A stretch of 64,000 nucleotides of DNA from Thermoproteus uzoniensis 768-20. GTDB lineage: Archaea; Thermoproteota; Thermoprotei; Thermoproteales; Thermoproteaceae. Positions 1 through 8,355 of the stretch are shown here, piece by piece (position 1 is the stretch's first letter; the number at the start of each line of letters is the position of its first letter). The translations under genes were made by a program, and so were the position numbers. A model generated the notes under the pieces. It did not search any database. It was not told the origin of the DNA and worked only from the letters and a program-made list of their open reading frames with translations. The stretch lies in assembly GCF_000193375.1 (NCBI RefSeq), contig NC_015315.1, forward strand, positions 1,806,622-1,870,621, written 5' to 3'.

Positions 1-245
1 CTGTAGGCCACCGACTCTACATATCTGAAGTCCTCGGGCCTCGTCGTTGTCGAACCGAAGGTCTTCTCGAGCCTTTCCAAGGCCTTGACTATGGTGGGTA
101 TCTTTACGTCCTTCCCGGTGGCCGCGTCGACCAGGGGCTTTATGGCGCGCGCAACGGCCGAGAGGTTGGCGAGGCCCGTCGACAACACTAACGAGTATAG
201 GGGGTTTCCCTCCACTGCCAGCCTCACGGCTTCCTGTATTTTCAT
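1..245 (-). CDS. Unrecognised protein, N-terminal part (cut by window edge)
   Basis: An open frame starts at an ATG at 243-245 and runs off the left edge, giving about 81 residues (MKIQEAVRLAVEGNPLY...). It is helical-looking and mixed in charge, with no motif I recognise. An A/T-rich stretch with cataaaaac about 25 bases upstream fits an archaeal TATA box and a leaderless start. The gene diverges from the TauE-family gene across a very A/T-rich spacer. Function unknown. Confidence 0.7.
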   Translation of the reverse strand, partial: MKIQEAVRLAVEGNPLYSLVLSTGLANLSAVARAIKPLVDAATGKDVKIPTIVKALERLEKTFGSTTTRPEDFRYVESVAY

Positions 246-366
246 TGAATTTGAATAACTTAATTGTTTTTATGCTTTTCCTTATATTAAAGAAAAACTT
301 ATTTTAATGAAAAATAATATATCTTAAATATTTTTGTTTCATTTATGTCATAAATAAGACAAAAAG

Positions 367-377
367 TTTATATTTTT
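367..377 (+). promoter_or_regulatory. TATA box of the TauE-family gene
   Basis: The A/T block tttatattttt stands about 23-25 bases before the ATG at 395 with no Shine-Dalgarno-like sequence between. This is the usual layout of leaderless crenarchaeal transcripts and recurs before most first genes in this window. Confidence 0.6.
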
Positions 378-394
378 GATGTATACAGGCTCTT

Positions 395-1219
395 ATGGAC
401 ATCGGCGTGGTCCAATACGCCCTTTCGGTGATATCGGGCGTGCTGGTGGGGTTCTCGCTCGGTCTAATAGGCGGAGGCGGCTCGATACTTGCCGTGCCGC
501 TTTTCCTCTACTTCGTTGGCCTTTCGGCGTTGCCCAACTCGGCGCATATAGCCATAGGCACGACGGCGTTGGCGGTCGGGATAAACGCATTTATAAACTC
601 GTATATGCATTTCAAGAAGAGGAACATAGCGCCTAGGGTTGGCGCTGTGTTTGCGGCCGTGGGTCTCGTGGGCTCGTTAATAGGCGCATATCTAGGCCAC
701 ATAACGCCGGGCACCTCGCTCCTGACATACTTCGCGATAGCCATGATAGCTCTGGGCATCTACGTGGCTGTTAGGAAAGAGCCAGCGAGGGCCGGCGGGC
801 TGGAGGAGCTCGAAAGAGTTACGGAGGCCGCGAGGAGGTGCCCGAGGCTCACGCCGTCAGTCATAGCCAAGGTCGCCGGCTTCGGGTTCGTCGTAGGCCT
901 GCTCAGCGGGTATTTCGGCATAGGCGGCGGCTTCTTGATAGTGCCGAGCCTCATGTTCTCGGCCGGCCTCTGCATAACCAGGGCCATAGGGACGAGCCTC
1001 TTGAGCGTGGGCACCTTCGGCGTGGCGGCCGGCGCGGAGTACTGGTACTACGGCAACGTCATACCGCTCGTCGCGTTGCTCTACGTGCTGGGCGGCATCG
1101 GCGGCGGGTATCTGGGAACGAGTCTGGCAGTGAAGGCTCCGAAGGACGCCTTGAGGAAGGCCTACGGCGCGATCATCGTGGCCGTCGGCATCTATATGCT
1201 GTACAGGATATACGGCTAG
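395..1219 (+). CDS. TauE/SafE (DUF81) family membrane exporter
   Basis: The 274-residue protein has about eight hydrophobic segments arranged as two related halves. Each half carries the glycine-rich motif typical of TauE/SafE proteins (GLIGGGGSILAVP near residue 25 and GYFGIGGGFLIVP near residue 170). The family moves sulfur-containing anions such as sulfite, sulfoacetate or thiosulfate across the membrane; the substrate here cannot be read from sequence. The last four bases overlap the end of the convergent cysteine-cluster gene. The start is supported by the TATA box 25 bases upstream. Confidence 0.9.
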   Translation: MDIGVVQYALSVISGVLVGFSLGLIGGGGSILAVPLFLYFVGLSALPNSAHIAIGTTALAVGINAFINSYMHFKKRNIAPRVGAVFAAVGLVGSLIGAYLGHITPGTSLLTYFAIAMIALGIYVAVRKEPARAGGLEELERVTEAARRCPRLTPSVIAKVAGFGFVVGLLSGYFGIGGGFLIVPSLMFSAGLCITRAIGTSLLSVGTFGVAAGAEYWYYGNVIPLVALLYVLGGIGGGYLGTSLAVKAPKDALRKAYGAIIVAVGIYMLYRIYG

Positions 1220-1848
1220 AGCAAGTCCTTTATGGTCAGCTCAGGCCTAAAACGCCTGATGAAGGCGAACCCGTTGACGACGGGATAGAAGGGGCTGCTT
1301 CCTCCGTCTTGTAAATCCACGTACCCCTTCTGCCAAAGGTCGCTCAATATACGGGCGTAGAGGAGCCTCTTCTCCACGGTCTCTCTGGCCACTTGGACCT
1401 CCCTTGGCGCGTACTGCACCGCTATCCTTATATCGCGCATCTTGACCAACTCGCGGGGGGAGAGGTCGGACCTGACGACGGGACATAGCGTCGACATGAC
1501 GAAGTTTATCTCCATCCTTATCTCCTTGGCGACGGGGTCCAGCTCGTACCTTATCACCTTGGGCAGATAGGGAAACGACCTGCAGGTCAGAGGCTTGTAG
1601 AGGCCGTGCACGAGGCATTTAGTGCCCTTGAGGAAGGGGCATTTGCCCTCTTCGTCAAGCAACATGAGGTAGCTGAGCGCCACCCTCACGCCGCTTATGG
1701 TGTCGAGAAGCGTATAGGCCGGGGCGAACTTGACCCTCACATCGAGATCGCGCGCCAACGACTCCAGCACGTACACTTCGTGCGGTAGCACGGTCACTGG
1801 GCTGGCCCTGCAACAGAGGGCGCAATTAGGCATACAGGCGAACGTCAC
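1216..1848 (-). CDS. YkgJ-type cysteine-cluster protein
   Basis: The 210-residue protein starts with GTG and opens with CMPNCALCC, a CxxxCxxCC cluster. It is followed by further cysteines in KCPFLKGTKC and LTCRSFPYL. This spacing is the hallmark of the YkgJ/CxxCxxCC family, predicted to bind zinc or an iron-sulfur cluster; its members are mostly uncharacterised. It may be a small redox or metal-binding protein of the cytoplasm. It converges on the TauE-family gene with a 4-base overlap, and its upstream region contains tttataaatt. Confidence 0.75.
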   Translation of the reverse strand: MTFACMPNCALCCRASPVTVLPHEVYVLESLARDLDVRVKFAPAYTLLDTISGVRVALSYLMLLDEEGKCPFLKGTKCLVHGLYKPLTCRSFPYLPKVIRYELDPVAKEIRMEINFVMSTLCPVVRSDLSPRELVKMRDIRIAVQYAPREVQVARETVEKRLLYARILSDLWQKGYVDLQDGGSSPFYPVVNGFAFIRRFRPELTIKDLL

Positions 1849-1916
1849 CGCGACGTATGTCCGCTCGCACTTTATAAATTAATCTCCATGTAAACTCCCA
1901 GACATGTCAAGAGGAC

Positions 1917-2285
1917 TTATGAGGGGGCTATCCTAACTACGCCGACGTCGTCGAAGTCCTCGTCGTTGGACAATATCGTGTCTATGCCGTATATCTGCAT
2001 CGTGGCTAGATGGAGCCTATCCTCGAAGTCCTTAGGCCTCTCCAAGCTCCTCGCCCTGGCCAGGACGTCTAGGTCTAGGGGCAACACAACGGCTATATCT
2101 CTCACGGCATCCACCACCTCTTCTCGGCGCGTCAACACGTAGAGGAGCCAGGCCGAGATGGAAGATGTGGCTAACCTGCCTAAGTACCTCCTTATAAGCT
2201 CGCGGGAGCCCTCGCCGAATTCAGGATGGGCTGTCAAGAAGTAGTAGAGGACGTTTACGTCAACGTAGATCCACTTGCGCCGCAT
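1917..2285 (-). CDS. vapC: PIN-domain toxin of a VapBC pair
   Basis: The 122-residue protein has the PIN-domain layout: an N-terminal acidic residue in WIYVDVNVLYYFL, a central acid, and the C-terminal ILSNDEDFDD that supplies the last metal-binding acids. PIN toxins are Mg-dependent ribonucleases. It overlaps the upstream AbrB-like antitoxin gene by 26 bases, so the two are probably translationally coupled. Target RNA unknown. Confidence 0.85.
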   Translation of the reverse strand: MRRKWIYVDVNVLYYFLTAHPEFGEGSRELIRRYLGRLATSSISAWLLYVLTRREEVVDAVRDIAVVLPLDLDVLARARSLERPKDFEDRLHLATMQIYGIDTILSNDEDFDDVGVVRIAPS

Positions 2286-2487
2286 CCTCTAAGGCCTTCT
2301 CTATCTCCTCAAGGGAGGCGTATCTAGGCGGGCCGAATCTGCCGTAGTAGGAATCCACGGCATCCACCGGCTCCAGCAACAAGCCTCCCTCGACTATCCT
2401 TATTCTGAACCGCCGCGCGTTGAGACGGCGTCTGATCTCCGCGGGTATGTAGATTCTGCCCGATCCATCCATCTCGACAATTTCCAC
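2260..2487 (-). CDS. vapB: AbrB/SpoVT-type antitoxin
   Basis: This 75-residue protein opens with MEIVEMDGSGRIYIPAEIRR, the swapped-hairpin AbrB DNA-binding fold (a 'GRIxIPxxIR' signature). The acidic C-terminal tail (EEIEKALEDAAQVDLR) would wrap the toxin. The start is a GTG, about 22 bases after cttatatatt on the minus strand. It is the first gene of a two-gene toxin-antitoxin operon and probably autoregulates it. Confidence 0.85.
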   Translation of the reverse strand: MEIVEMDGSGRIYIPAEIRRRLNARRFRIRIVEGGLLLEPVDAVDSYYGRFGPPRYASLEEIEKALEDAAQVDLR

Positions 2488-2585
2488 GTGTGTCCAGTTT
2501 TGTCAATATATAAGTTTTTTGGAAATAGCATCGCCGAGGGCGGCATCGAGCCCTAAGACTTTTTAAACCCGGCGCATCTGGTGGC

Positions 2586-2873
2586 ATGATATCGGTGACG
2601 CAGATACTGGCCTTGGTCGTGCCGTTTATATTCGGACTGCTCATAGGAGTCCTGATAAGGCGCCTCATCGGCGTGGCCTTGGTGTTGCTGGCCATATTGC
2701 TGTTGGCGGTGGCGGTGGGCTACATCTCGCCGTCGACGGCAATGGGCATTATCCAAAGCTTGGGCTACACGGCGTATCAAGCGGCCGAGAAGCTCGGCGT
2801 GTTGAAGGCGATGATTCCCTACTCATCCCTGACCTTCATAATAGGCCTCGTGATAGGGCTCTTGATCAAGTAA
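2586..2873 (+). CDS. Small membrane protein of unknown function
   Basis: The protein has 95 residues and three strongly hydrophobic stretches (residues about 7-25, 27-50 and 78-94) separated by a short amphipathic segment. There is no recognisable motif or catalytic residue. The sequence ctttttaaac about 25 bases before the ATG looks like its TATA box. The 3' end overlaps the convergent MFS gene by 8 bases. Function unknown. Confidence 0.65.
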   Translation: MISVTQILALVVPFIFGLLIGVLIRRLIGVALVLLAILLLAVAVGYISPSTAMGIIQSLGYTAYQAAEKLGVLKAMIPYSSLTFIIGLVIGLLIK

Positions 2874-4026
2874 GGCCTCTGAACTCCTTGGTTTTGCCGA
2901 AGAGAGCGAAGAAAGCCGCCGACATGGCGGCGACGGCTGGGGCTAGGACGAGCCACATGGCGCCGTATCCCCAGAGCTCTGCCGATGCGCCTAGGGCGGG
3001 CGGTATAGCCGTGCCCAATATCACCAGGTAGGAGGAGAAGAGGGAGTTCACGGCGTTTCTCTCCTCCAACGACGTAGTCCTGACTATCATTATCGTCGAC
3101 AGCGTGAAGACGCTTCCGTGCGGCACTCCGAGGATAGCCATGGCGGCCGCCAGCAAGAGGTAGTTCTTGGAGGCGTAGAAGACGGCTAGGCCCAACAAGG
3201 TGAGCGCCACGGACACGGCGAATGCCTTATTCACGTCTCTGACAGGTCTGAGGAACATATAGAGGCGCGTGAGCATAGACACGGCGAAGAAGGGCAGGAA
3301 GAGCGAGTAGGCAACTGCCTTGGCGAGGCCCAGCTCCTCGGAGGCGTATATGGGCAGATAGGTCACGAAGGCGATGAAGGGGACGTTGTACGACGTAATG
3401 GCGAGAGCCGCCGAGATGAAGCCTTTGCTGAATAACGCCGATCTGTAGGTGGCGCGGAGGTCGGCCGACCTAGCGCCCACTATGGGGATCCTCGGCGATA
3501 GGGCGGCCAGAAGGATCGCAAGCGGGAGGAAAAAGAGGAACACATCTCTGTAGCTGTACCTGGTCAGTATCGCCGTCTCGTAGGCCGGGCCTATTACGAG
3601 GCTTGTGCTGAGCGAGAGGGAGTATGCCGCCAGTAGCCTCTCGGCGTACTCCGGCCTCACGGACGCCAAGTTTATCAAGTTGGGCATAACTACGCCGAAG
3701 GACAGACCGGATAGGAACGAGGCGATCCAGAGCTCCGCAACCCCCGACAGCCAGAAAATCGCCAGCACGAGGGGAATCGCGAACGCGGCGGCGACTACGG
3801 CTTTTTTCCTCGGCGACGGGCCCAGCGCCACGTTTATCACCGAGCTGCCGATAAGCTGGCCGACGGCGCCGACCGCCGCCAAGGCGCCTATCAGGGACGG
3901 CGTGAGGCCCAGCTCGCGCGCCAGAGGCGGCACCGTGCTCTGCACCATGTAGTTGACAGACCTCGTAGCTATGGTCAGCAGGGCTATCAGCACGACCAAG
4001 CTTACGACGTCTCTTTCCAGGCGCAC
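2866..4026 (-). CDS. MFS family transporter
   Basis: The 386-residue protein has about twelve transmembrane segments with a long middle loop, typical of the major facilitator superfamily. The region SPSLIGALAAVGAVGQLIG near residue 40 resembles drug/sugar-type MFS carriers. Substrate unknown. It starts with GTG, and ctttttatag lies about 22 bases upstream, so it probably has its own promoter. It is a single-gene unit between the small membrane protein and the RNase P RNA. Confidence 0.85.
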   Translation of the reverse strand: MRLERDVVSLVVLIALLTIATRSVNYMVQSTVPPLARELGLTPSLIGALAAVGAVGQLIGSSVINVALGPSPRKKAVVAAAFAIPLVLAIFWLSGVAELWIASFLSGLSFGVVMPNLINLASVRPEYAERLLAAYSLSLSTSLVIGPAYETAILTRYSYRDVFLFFLPLAILLAALSPRIPIVGARSADLRATYRSALFSKGFISAALAITSYNVPFIAFVTYLPIYASEELGLAKAVAYSLFLPFFAVSMLTRLYMFLRPVRDVNKAFAVSVALTLLGLAVFYASKNYLLLAAAMAILGVPHGSVFTLSTIMIVRTTSLEERNAVNSLFSSYLVILGTAIPPALGASAELWGYGAMWLVLAPAVAAMSAAFFALFGKTKEFRGLT

Positions 4027-4144
4027 GTAGGCTTAACGACCGCTATAAAAAGCCTCCGCCGTCAAGCACGCCTGCCGGATTTCTCCGGCGAAAGACGGAT
4101 CGCTTGTATGGTCGTGAGGCGGCCCATGTGAAACTCCAACTAAG

Positions 4145-4357
4145 TAGGGGGCGCCGCATACCCCCGCTTCTGTTCGGTATCGATCTAACCCCCTACCCGG
4201 GCCTCGCCGCGGCCTCACAGGCCCTGCTTGGGGGCCGCGCCCCCAGCTGGTTTTTACCCCCGCCTTTCGGCGGCCTGCCGGGAGCCTCCGCGGGCGGTGC
4301 GGGAGGTTCCAGAGGGCGGCCGTCTCCGAGCCGCCCCCGTCCCCTCGGCGCCCCCAC
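4145..4357 (-). ncRNA. rnpB: RNase P RNA, minimal type T (Thermoproteaceae form)
   Basis: Seen on the minus strand: a perfect 10-bp terminal helix P1 (GGGGGCGCCG at 4355-4346 with CGGCGCCCCC at 4156-4147). A P3-like hairpin (GGGCGGC/GCCGCCC) follows, then GGAACCTCCC resembling conserved region I. Further on are a GAAA-capped hairpin (CCGCC/GGCGG), a 7-bp TGGGGGC/GCCCCCA hairpin, and near the 3' end AGATCGATACC then GAACAGAA. The last two match the universal CR-V and 'ACAGAA' blocks of RNase P RNA. Only about 210 bases separate the two P1 strands, too little for a specificity domain. This agrees with the shortened type T RNA known from Thermoproteaceae. A TATA-like element lies about 20 bases upstream. 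Confidence 0.85.
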
Positions 4358-4373
4358 TGTATGTCTGTACTCC

Positions 4374-4384
4374 CAATAAAAAGG
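4374..4384 (-). promoter_or_regulatory. TATA box of the RNase P RNA gene
   Basis: On the minus strand the sequence reads CCTTTTTATTG, ending 17-20 bases before the first base of P1. It is the only A/T-rich block in an otherwise G/C-rich stretch. Confidence 0.5.
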
Positions 4385-4451
4385 AATCTAGGAGTTAGCG
4401 TAGAGCAAGCCCGACGCGCATGTGCCGTCTCTCCGCGCCTTCCGCATCGCG

Positions 4452-4735
4452 TCAAGCCTCTACGTCGATCGAGTAGCCCGACCCTAGCTCAAACGTCAAG
4501 GCGTCGCAGATTGCGTGGAGGAACGCTTCCTCAGTTCCGTAGAGCCCAGCCAAGAGGAGCCCCCAGCCGCCGAGCTGGCCGAAGCCCAGGCCCACTAGCT
4601 TGCGTAGTAGTTGACGCTGGGCTCAGTGGCCGGGAAGGACCTGTGCTTGGCCAATATCCCGCCGCTAGGCCTATCTCAACAACCTTGCCCGGCGCAAAGT
4701 CCGCCAAATCGGCGTTAGACGTTGTCGGCAGTCCT
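4452..4735 (-). pseudogene. Frameshifted remnant of an unrecognised gene
   Basis: Read on the minus strand, protein-like sequence appears in successive frames: KVVEIGLAAGYWPSTG, then FPATEPSVNYYA, then KLVGLGFGQLGGWGLLLAG continuing through LYGTEEAFLHAICDALTF to a TGA at 4452-4454. No single frame is open across the whole stretch, so I read it as a short gene broken by two indels, or as sequencing errors. Family not recognised. It lies between the RNase P RNA and glgA, so this 750-base gap is accounted for by the RNA plus this remnant. Confidence 0.35.
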
Positions 4736-4754
4736 TTGTTCTCGCCGCAATCTT

Positions 4755-4763
4755 GATAAATTA
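4755..4763 (+). promoter_or_regulatory. TATA box of glgA
   Basis: The sequence gataaatta ends 17 bases before the GTG at 4781. It is the sole A/T-rich element in this spacer and supports the GTG as a leaderless start. Confidence 0.5.
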
Positions 4764-4780
4764 GGGACGGCACAGACCGG

Positions 4781-6343
4781 GTGAGAGCTCCCGAGGCGGT
4801 CGGCAAGGTCTACCTGCTCACTTTCGAGTACGCGGGTCTGGTGAAGGTTGGAGGGCTGGGCGAGGCCGTGAGGCAGTACGCCGTGGCTCTGGCCAGGCGG
4901 GGCCTCGACGTGACGGTCCTCATGCCGTCGCACGGGAGACATCTGGATCCCAACAGGGGATTTCCCCTATCGCCTCTGGACTTCCGCGCGTGCGGCGACA
5001 GGCGGGGCCTCGACGGGAGGCTGTACCCCTACTGCCTCGGGGCGGAGAAGACCGAGGTCGACGGGGTTAAGGTCGTCATGTTCAAGGGGCTGGACACGGC
5101 CACGGGCCTCGTCTTCGATAGATGGTACCCCTACGAAAACGTCGAGGAGAAGGCCGCCCTCTTCGCGAGGGCCGTCGTGGCCTACGCCGAGAGGTACGGG
5201 TTGCCCGATCTAATCCACGCCAACGACTGGCATTCCGGCCTCGCGGGTGTGGCGTTGAGGGACTACGCCGAGAGGAGAGGGCTCGCCGTGCCTCTGGTCT
5301 ACACGATACATCTATCGTCGGGGTACTCCTTCCCGTGGCACTACGCGTCGGCCGATTGGGCAGGTCTGCCCGACAGGCCCCATCTGGTCTGGAGGGTCTG
5401 TTGTCACAGGCGGGAGCTCTACTCGTCTGTGTGGGACTCAGTGGGCGGCTCCGCCGAGGGGTTCGCAGTTGTTGAGAGCGACGTGGTCTCCAGCGTCAGC
5501 TGGGGATACCTCAACGAGGCGCTTTCGAAATACGGCGACTGGCTTAGAGGCAAGTCGTGCGTCCTCTACAACTCCACCGATTGGAGGATAGAGGAGGCCG
5601 AATCACACTTCCGCAAGCTGGCTCCCGACGGCTCTCCCTGGAGCTTAGTGGAGCGGGTGGAGAGTATGGGGGGAGAGGGCTCCCTAGACAGAGGAGGCGC
5701 CCTCTTCCTGGCGGTGGGGCGCGCCACGAGCCAGAAGGGGCTGGATCTCGCCGTGAGGGCGCTCGACTTCGCCCTGTCCGCGCGCCTCTTGGTGTTGGCG
5801 ATACCGGTGGGCGACTTCGGGTACGAGGAGTACCTACGCCGCCTCGTCCGCGAGAGGCCGGGGAGGGCCTTCCTGTCCTTCGCCAAGATCCCCAAGGATC
5901 TCTACATGGCGCTCAACTACGCGGCGACGGCGCTGGTTATGCCGTCCCGCTGGGAGCCCTTCGGCATATCTGCCATAGAGGCCATGGCGGTGGGGACGCC
6001 GGTCATAGCGTCGGCGGTCGGCGGGTTGCCGGAGGTCGTCGTCGACTTCCGGGGCGGCGACGGCGTGGGGTTGCTCGTGCCGCCCGAGGACGTCGCGGCG
6101 TTAGGGGCGGCCATGGAGTCTCTCGCTAACTGGATATGGTCGTTTAAGCCCGGCTCTATCCCGGACGGACGGCTTAGGGAGATCGCCTCAGCGAGGGGCC
6201 CAGAGTATGTAAAAGACTTGAAGCGCTACATATCGCGGTACGTCGACGAGAAGTTCAGAGAGAAAAATCTCTACGATCAGCTAAGACATTGTTACGAAAA
6301 GGCGAGGCAGATGGCCTTCTTCAAGGCGATAACGCCGGCTTAA
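4781..6343 (+). CDS. glgA: Glycogen/starch synthase (GT5)
   Basis: The 520-residue protein transfers glucose from ADP- or UDP-glucose to the growing end of glycogen. It has the N-terminal KVGGLGEAV (family KxGGL motif binding the nucleotide sugar), HANDWHSG near residue 148, and the GT-B C-terminal motif SRWEPFGISAIEAMAVG with the catalytic Glu. Length matches archaeal GT5 enzymes. It is followed at once by a sugar-phosphate nucleotidyltransferase that could supply its donor. The start is a GTG just after a TATA box. Confidence 0.93.
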   Translation: MRAPEAVGKVYLLTFEYAGLVKVGGLGEAVRQYAVALARRGLDVTVLMPSHGRHLDPNRGFPLSPLDFRACGDRRGLDGRLYPYCLGAEKTEVDGVKVVMFKGLDTATGLVFDRWYPYENVEEKAALFARAVVAYAERYGLPDLIHANDWHSGLAGVALRDYAERRGLAVPLVYTIHLSSGYSFPWHYASADWAGLPDRPHLVWRVCCHRRELYSSVWDSVGGSAEGFAVVESDVVSSVSWGYLNEALSKYGDWLRGKSCVLYNSTDWRIEEAESHFRKLAPDGSPWSLVERVESMGGEGSLDRGGALFLAVGRATSQKGLDLAVRALDFALSARLLVLAIPVGDFGYEEYLRRLVRERPGRAFLSFAKIPKDLYMALNYAATALVMPSRWEPFGISAIEAMAVGTPVIASAVGGLPEVVVDFRGGDGVGLLVPPEDVAALGAAMESLANWIWSFKPGSIPDGRLREIASARGPEYVKDLKRYISRYVDEKFREKNLYDQLRHCYEKARQMAFFKAITPA

Positions 6344-6370
6344 TATTTATGTTCAGGCGCACTGATATGT

Positions 6371-7594
6371 ATGGGCGTCAGAGTCGCCGTTATTCCTATC
6401 GGCGGCGAGGCGGTACGCCTCCGGCCTCTCACCGTCGAGACGTCAAAGGCCATGGTCCGCATCCTCAACAGGCCCCTTATAGAGTTCACCATAGTCGGCT
6501 TGGCTAGACAAGGCGTTGAGGAGATCATAATGGGGGTCAGGGGCTACTACAACTACAAGGACGTCTACGACTACTTCGGCGAGGGCTACTGGCTCGAGAG
6601 GGAATACGGCGTGAGGGTCCGCCTGAGGTATATGCCGAGGGCCGAGACCCGGGGCAACGCCGAGGCTGTGAAGATCTCCCTCGAGTATTACGGCGTGAGG
6701 GAGCCTGTGCTGGTCGTGCAGGGCGACAACCTATTCGAGATAGACCTGGACTCCTTCTACAAATTCCACGAGGCCAATAGGGCGTTTATGACCATCGCGT
6801 TGAAGGAGGAGGAGAGGGTCGAGGAATTCGGCGTGGCGGCCGTCGACGAGAGGATGAGGATTCTGAAGTTCGTGGAGAAGCCCAAGCGGAGGGAGGACGC
6901 CCCTAGTAATTTAGTCAATACAGGCCTCTATTTGCTCTCGGAAGATTTCTTGAATTTCTTCGAGGGTGAGGTGGGGTCCAAACTGTATAGGGAAGGGCTA
7001 ATGGACTTCGGATCTAACGTGATTCCGGCCGTCATAGGCGCAGGCCTGCCCGTCTACGGGTTCGTCACCAAGGGCTTTTGGTTCGACGTGGGGAGCCCGG
7101 AGCGGTACCTGGCGGCGGCCCAGTACTTGTTGGGCAATCTAGGCCCGTCGGACCTCGCCTCGGAGGAGATCCTGCCCCGCGTCTTTGTCCAGGGGACGAG
7201 CCCCGAGTCGCTGGCGCTGAAGAGGGAGTTGAAGGAACGCATAAACTCGGGCGATATAAAGGTGGAGGGCAATGTGCTGATAGGGAGGCACGTCAAGATA
7301 GGGAGGGGCGCCTACCTGAAAAACGCAGTCATAGACAACTACACAGTTCTAGGCGACGGGGCTGAGGTCGTCGACTCTGTAGTCATGGACAGATCGGTGT
7401 TGGGGCCGAGATCCAGAGTCGAGAGATCCATAGTGGGGAGGCATAGCGCAGTCGGGGAGGGGTCGTACCTGGTAAATTCCGTCCTAGGCAACGACGTGAC
7501 TGTCGGCGCAGGCGCCGTGTTGATAAACGCCAAGGTCTGGCCGCATAAGTCAGTCGGCGACGGCGTGAAGCTGGAGAACTTCGCGCTGACCTAG
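6371..7594 (+). CDS. Sugar-1-phosphate nucleotidyltransferase with beta-helix tail
   Basis: The 407-residue protein joins an N-terminal nucleotidyltransferase domain (residues 1-240) to a C-terminal left-handed beta-helix of hexapeptide repeats (about 290-400: VLIGRHVKIG, AVIDNYTVLGDG, SVVMDRSVLG). The nucleotide loop reads PIGGEAVRLRPLT rather than the usual GGxGTRLRPLT, so the Gly-Thr is altered. FVEKP and a conserved Asp in VVQGDNLFEID are present. Likely product is ADP-, UDP- or GDP-hexose; next to glgA, a glucose-1-phosphate activating role is the natural guess. TATA (ttaatattta) lies just upstream. Confidence 0.85.
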   Translation: MGVRVAVIPIGGEAVRLRPLTVETSKAMVRILNRPLIEFTIVGLARQGVEEIIMGVRGYYNYKDVYDYFGEGYWLEREYGVRVRLRYMPRAETRGNAEAVKISLEYYGVREPVLVVQGDNLFEIDLDSFYKFHEANRAFMTIALKEEERVEEFGVAAVDERMRILKFVEKPKRREDAPSNLVNTGLYLLSEDFLNFFEGEVGSKLYREGLMDFGSNVIPAVIGAGLPVYGFVTKGFWFDVGSPERYLAAAQYLLGNLGPSDLASEEILPRVFVQGTSPESLALKRELKERINSGDIKVEGNVLIGRHVKIGRGAYLKNAVIDNYTVLGDGAEVVDSVVMDRSVLGPRSRVERSIVGRHSAVGEGSYLVNSVLGNDVTVGAGAVLINAKVWPHKSVGDGVKLENFALT

Positions 7595-7629
7595 GCAATA
7601 ACTTTTTAGGCAGACCCCAATCGCCGTCT

Positions 7630-8355
7630 ATGGCCGCGTTGCCTAGGCCAGGCCTCGGCGTGTACATAACCGCGAACTGGCCCAACCGCGACGTCTTCGC
7701 GAAGTTCCTCGACGCCGTTAAGGGCATCGCCGACTTCGTGGAGATAGGGATACCTACGGATAACCCGAAATACGACGGCCCCTTCATAAGGTCCAGCCAT
7801 AGATCCGTGCAGGTCAAGGGCCTCGACGCGTTGAGGGGGCTGAGATTGCCCGAGAACGCCGTCTTGATGGGCTACGCCGAGGATTTCGCCGGAAGGTTCG
7901 ACGAGCTGGCCAGAGCGGCCGCCGAGGCGGGCGCCGTCTCGGTCCTCCTCCCCGATCTCTTGATAGATATGCCAGAGATGCTCGACGCCTACGTGGCGGC
8001 GATGAGGAGGGAGGGGCTGGCGCCCACGTTCTTCCTCCCCGGCAAGTTCCCATACGCATTAGCCGAAAGGCTGGCCGGCTACGGCCCTCTATTCATATAC
8101 GTGGGCCTATACGCGGCGACCGGCATTAAGTTGCCCGTCTACGTCGAGAGGAATATCAAGCTTGCCAGAAGCCACATAGGCGGCATCTACCTAGTCGCGG
8201 GCTTCGCGATAGATAGCCCCGACAAGGCGAGGGCCCTAATCGAGGCGGGGGCCGACGGGCTTGTGGTGGGCACCGCCGCCATGAGGCGGCTCGCCGAAGG
8301 CGGCGTGAAGGCCGCCGTCGACTTCCTCTCGGAGATACGGAGGGCGATTAAATGA
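7630..8355 (+). CDS. trpA: Tryptophan synthase alpha chain
   Basis: The 241-residue TIM-barrel protein cleaves indole-3-glycerol phosphate to indole and glyceraldehyde 3-phosphate. The catalytic Glu and Asp lie in DFVEIGIPTDNPKYDGP (residues 36-52) and the phosphate-binding end in GADGLVVGTAA. It is shorter than bacterial TrpA (about 265), as usual in archaea. It is the first gene of the trp cluster; its TGA overlaps the ATG of the next gene (ATGA). Confidence 0.92.
   Translation: MAALPRPGLGVYITANWPNRDVFAKFLDAVKGIADFVEIGIPTDNPKYDGPFIRSSHRSVQVKGLDALRGLRLPENAVLMGYAEDFAGRFDELARAAAEAGAVSVLLPDLLIDMPEMLDAYVAAMRREGLAPTFFLPGKFPYALAERLAGYGPLFIYVGLYAATGIKLPVYVERNIKLARSHIGGIYLVAGFAIDSPDKARALIEAGADGLVVGTAAMRRLAEGGVKAAVDFLSEIRRAIK

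Noticed and set aside
4033-4756. Long open frames on both strands between the MFS gene and glgA
   Set aside because: They run across the RNase P RNA and the broken gene, have arginine/proline-rich composition typical of GC-rich noncoding frames, and lack a matching promoter and start.
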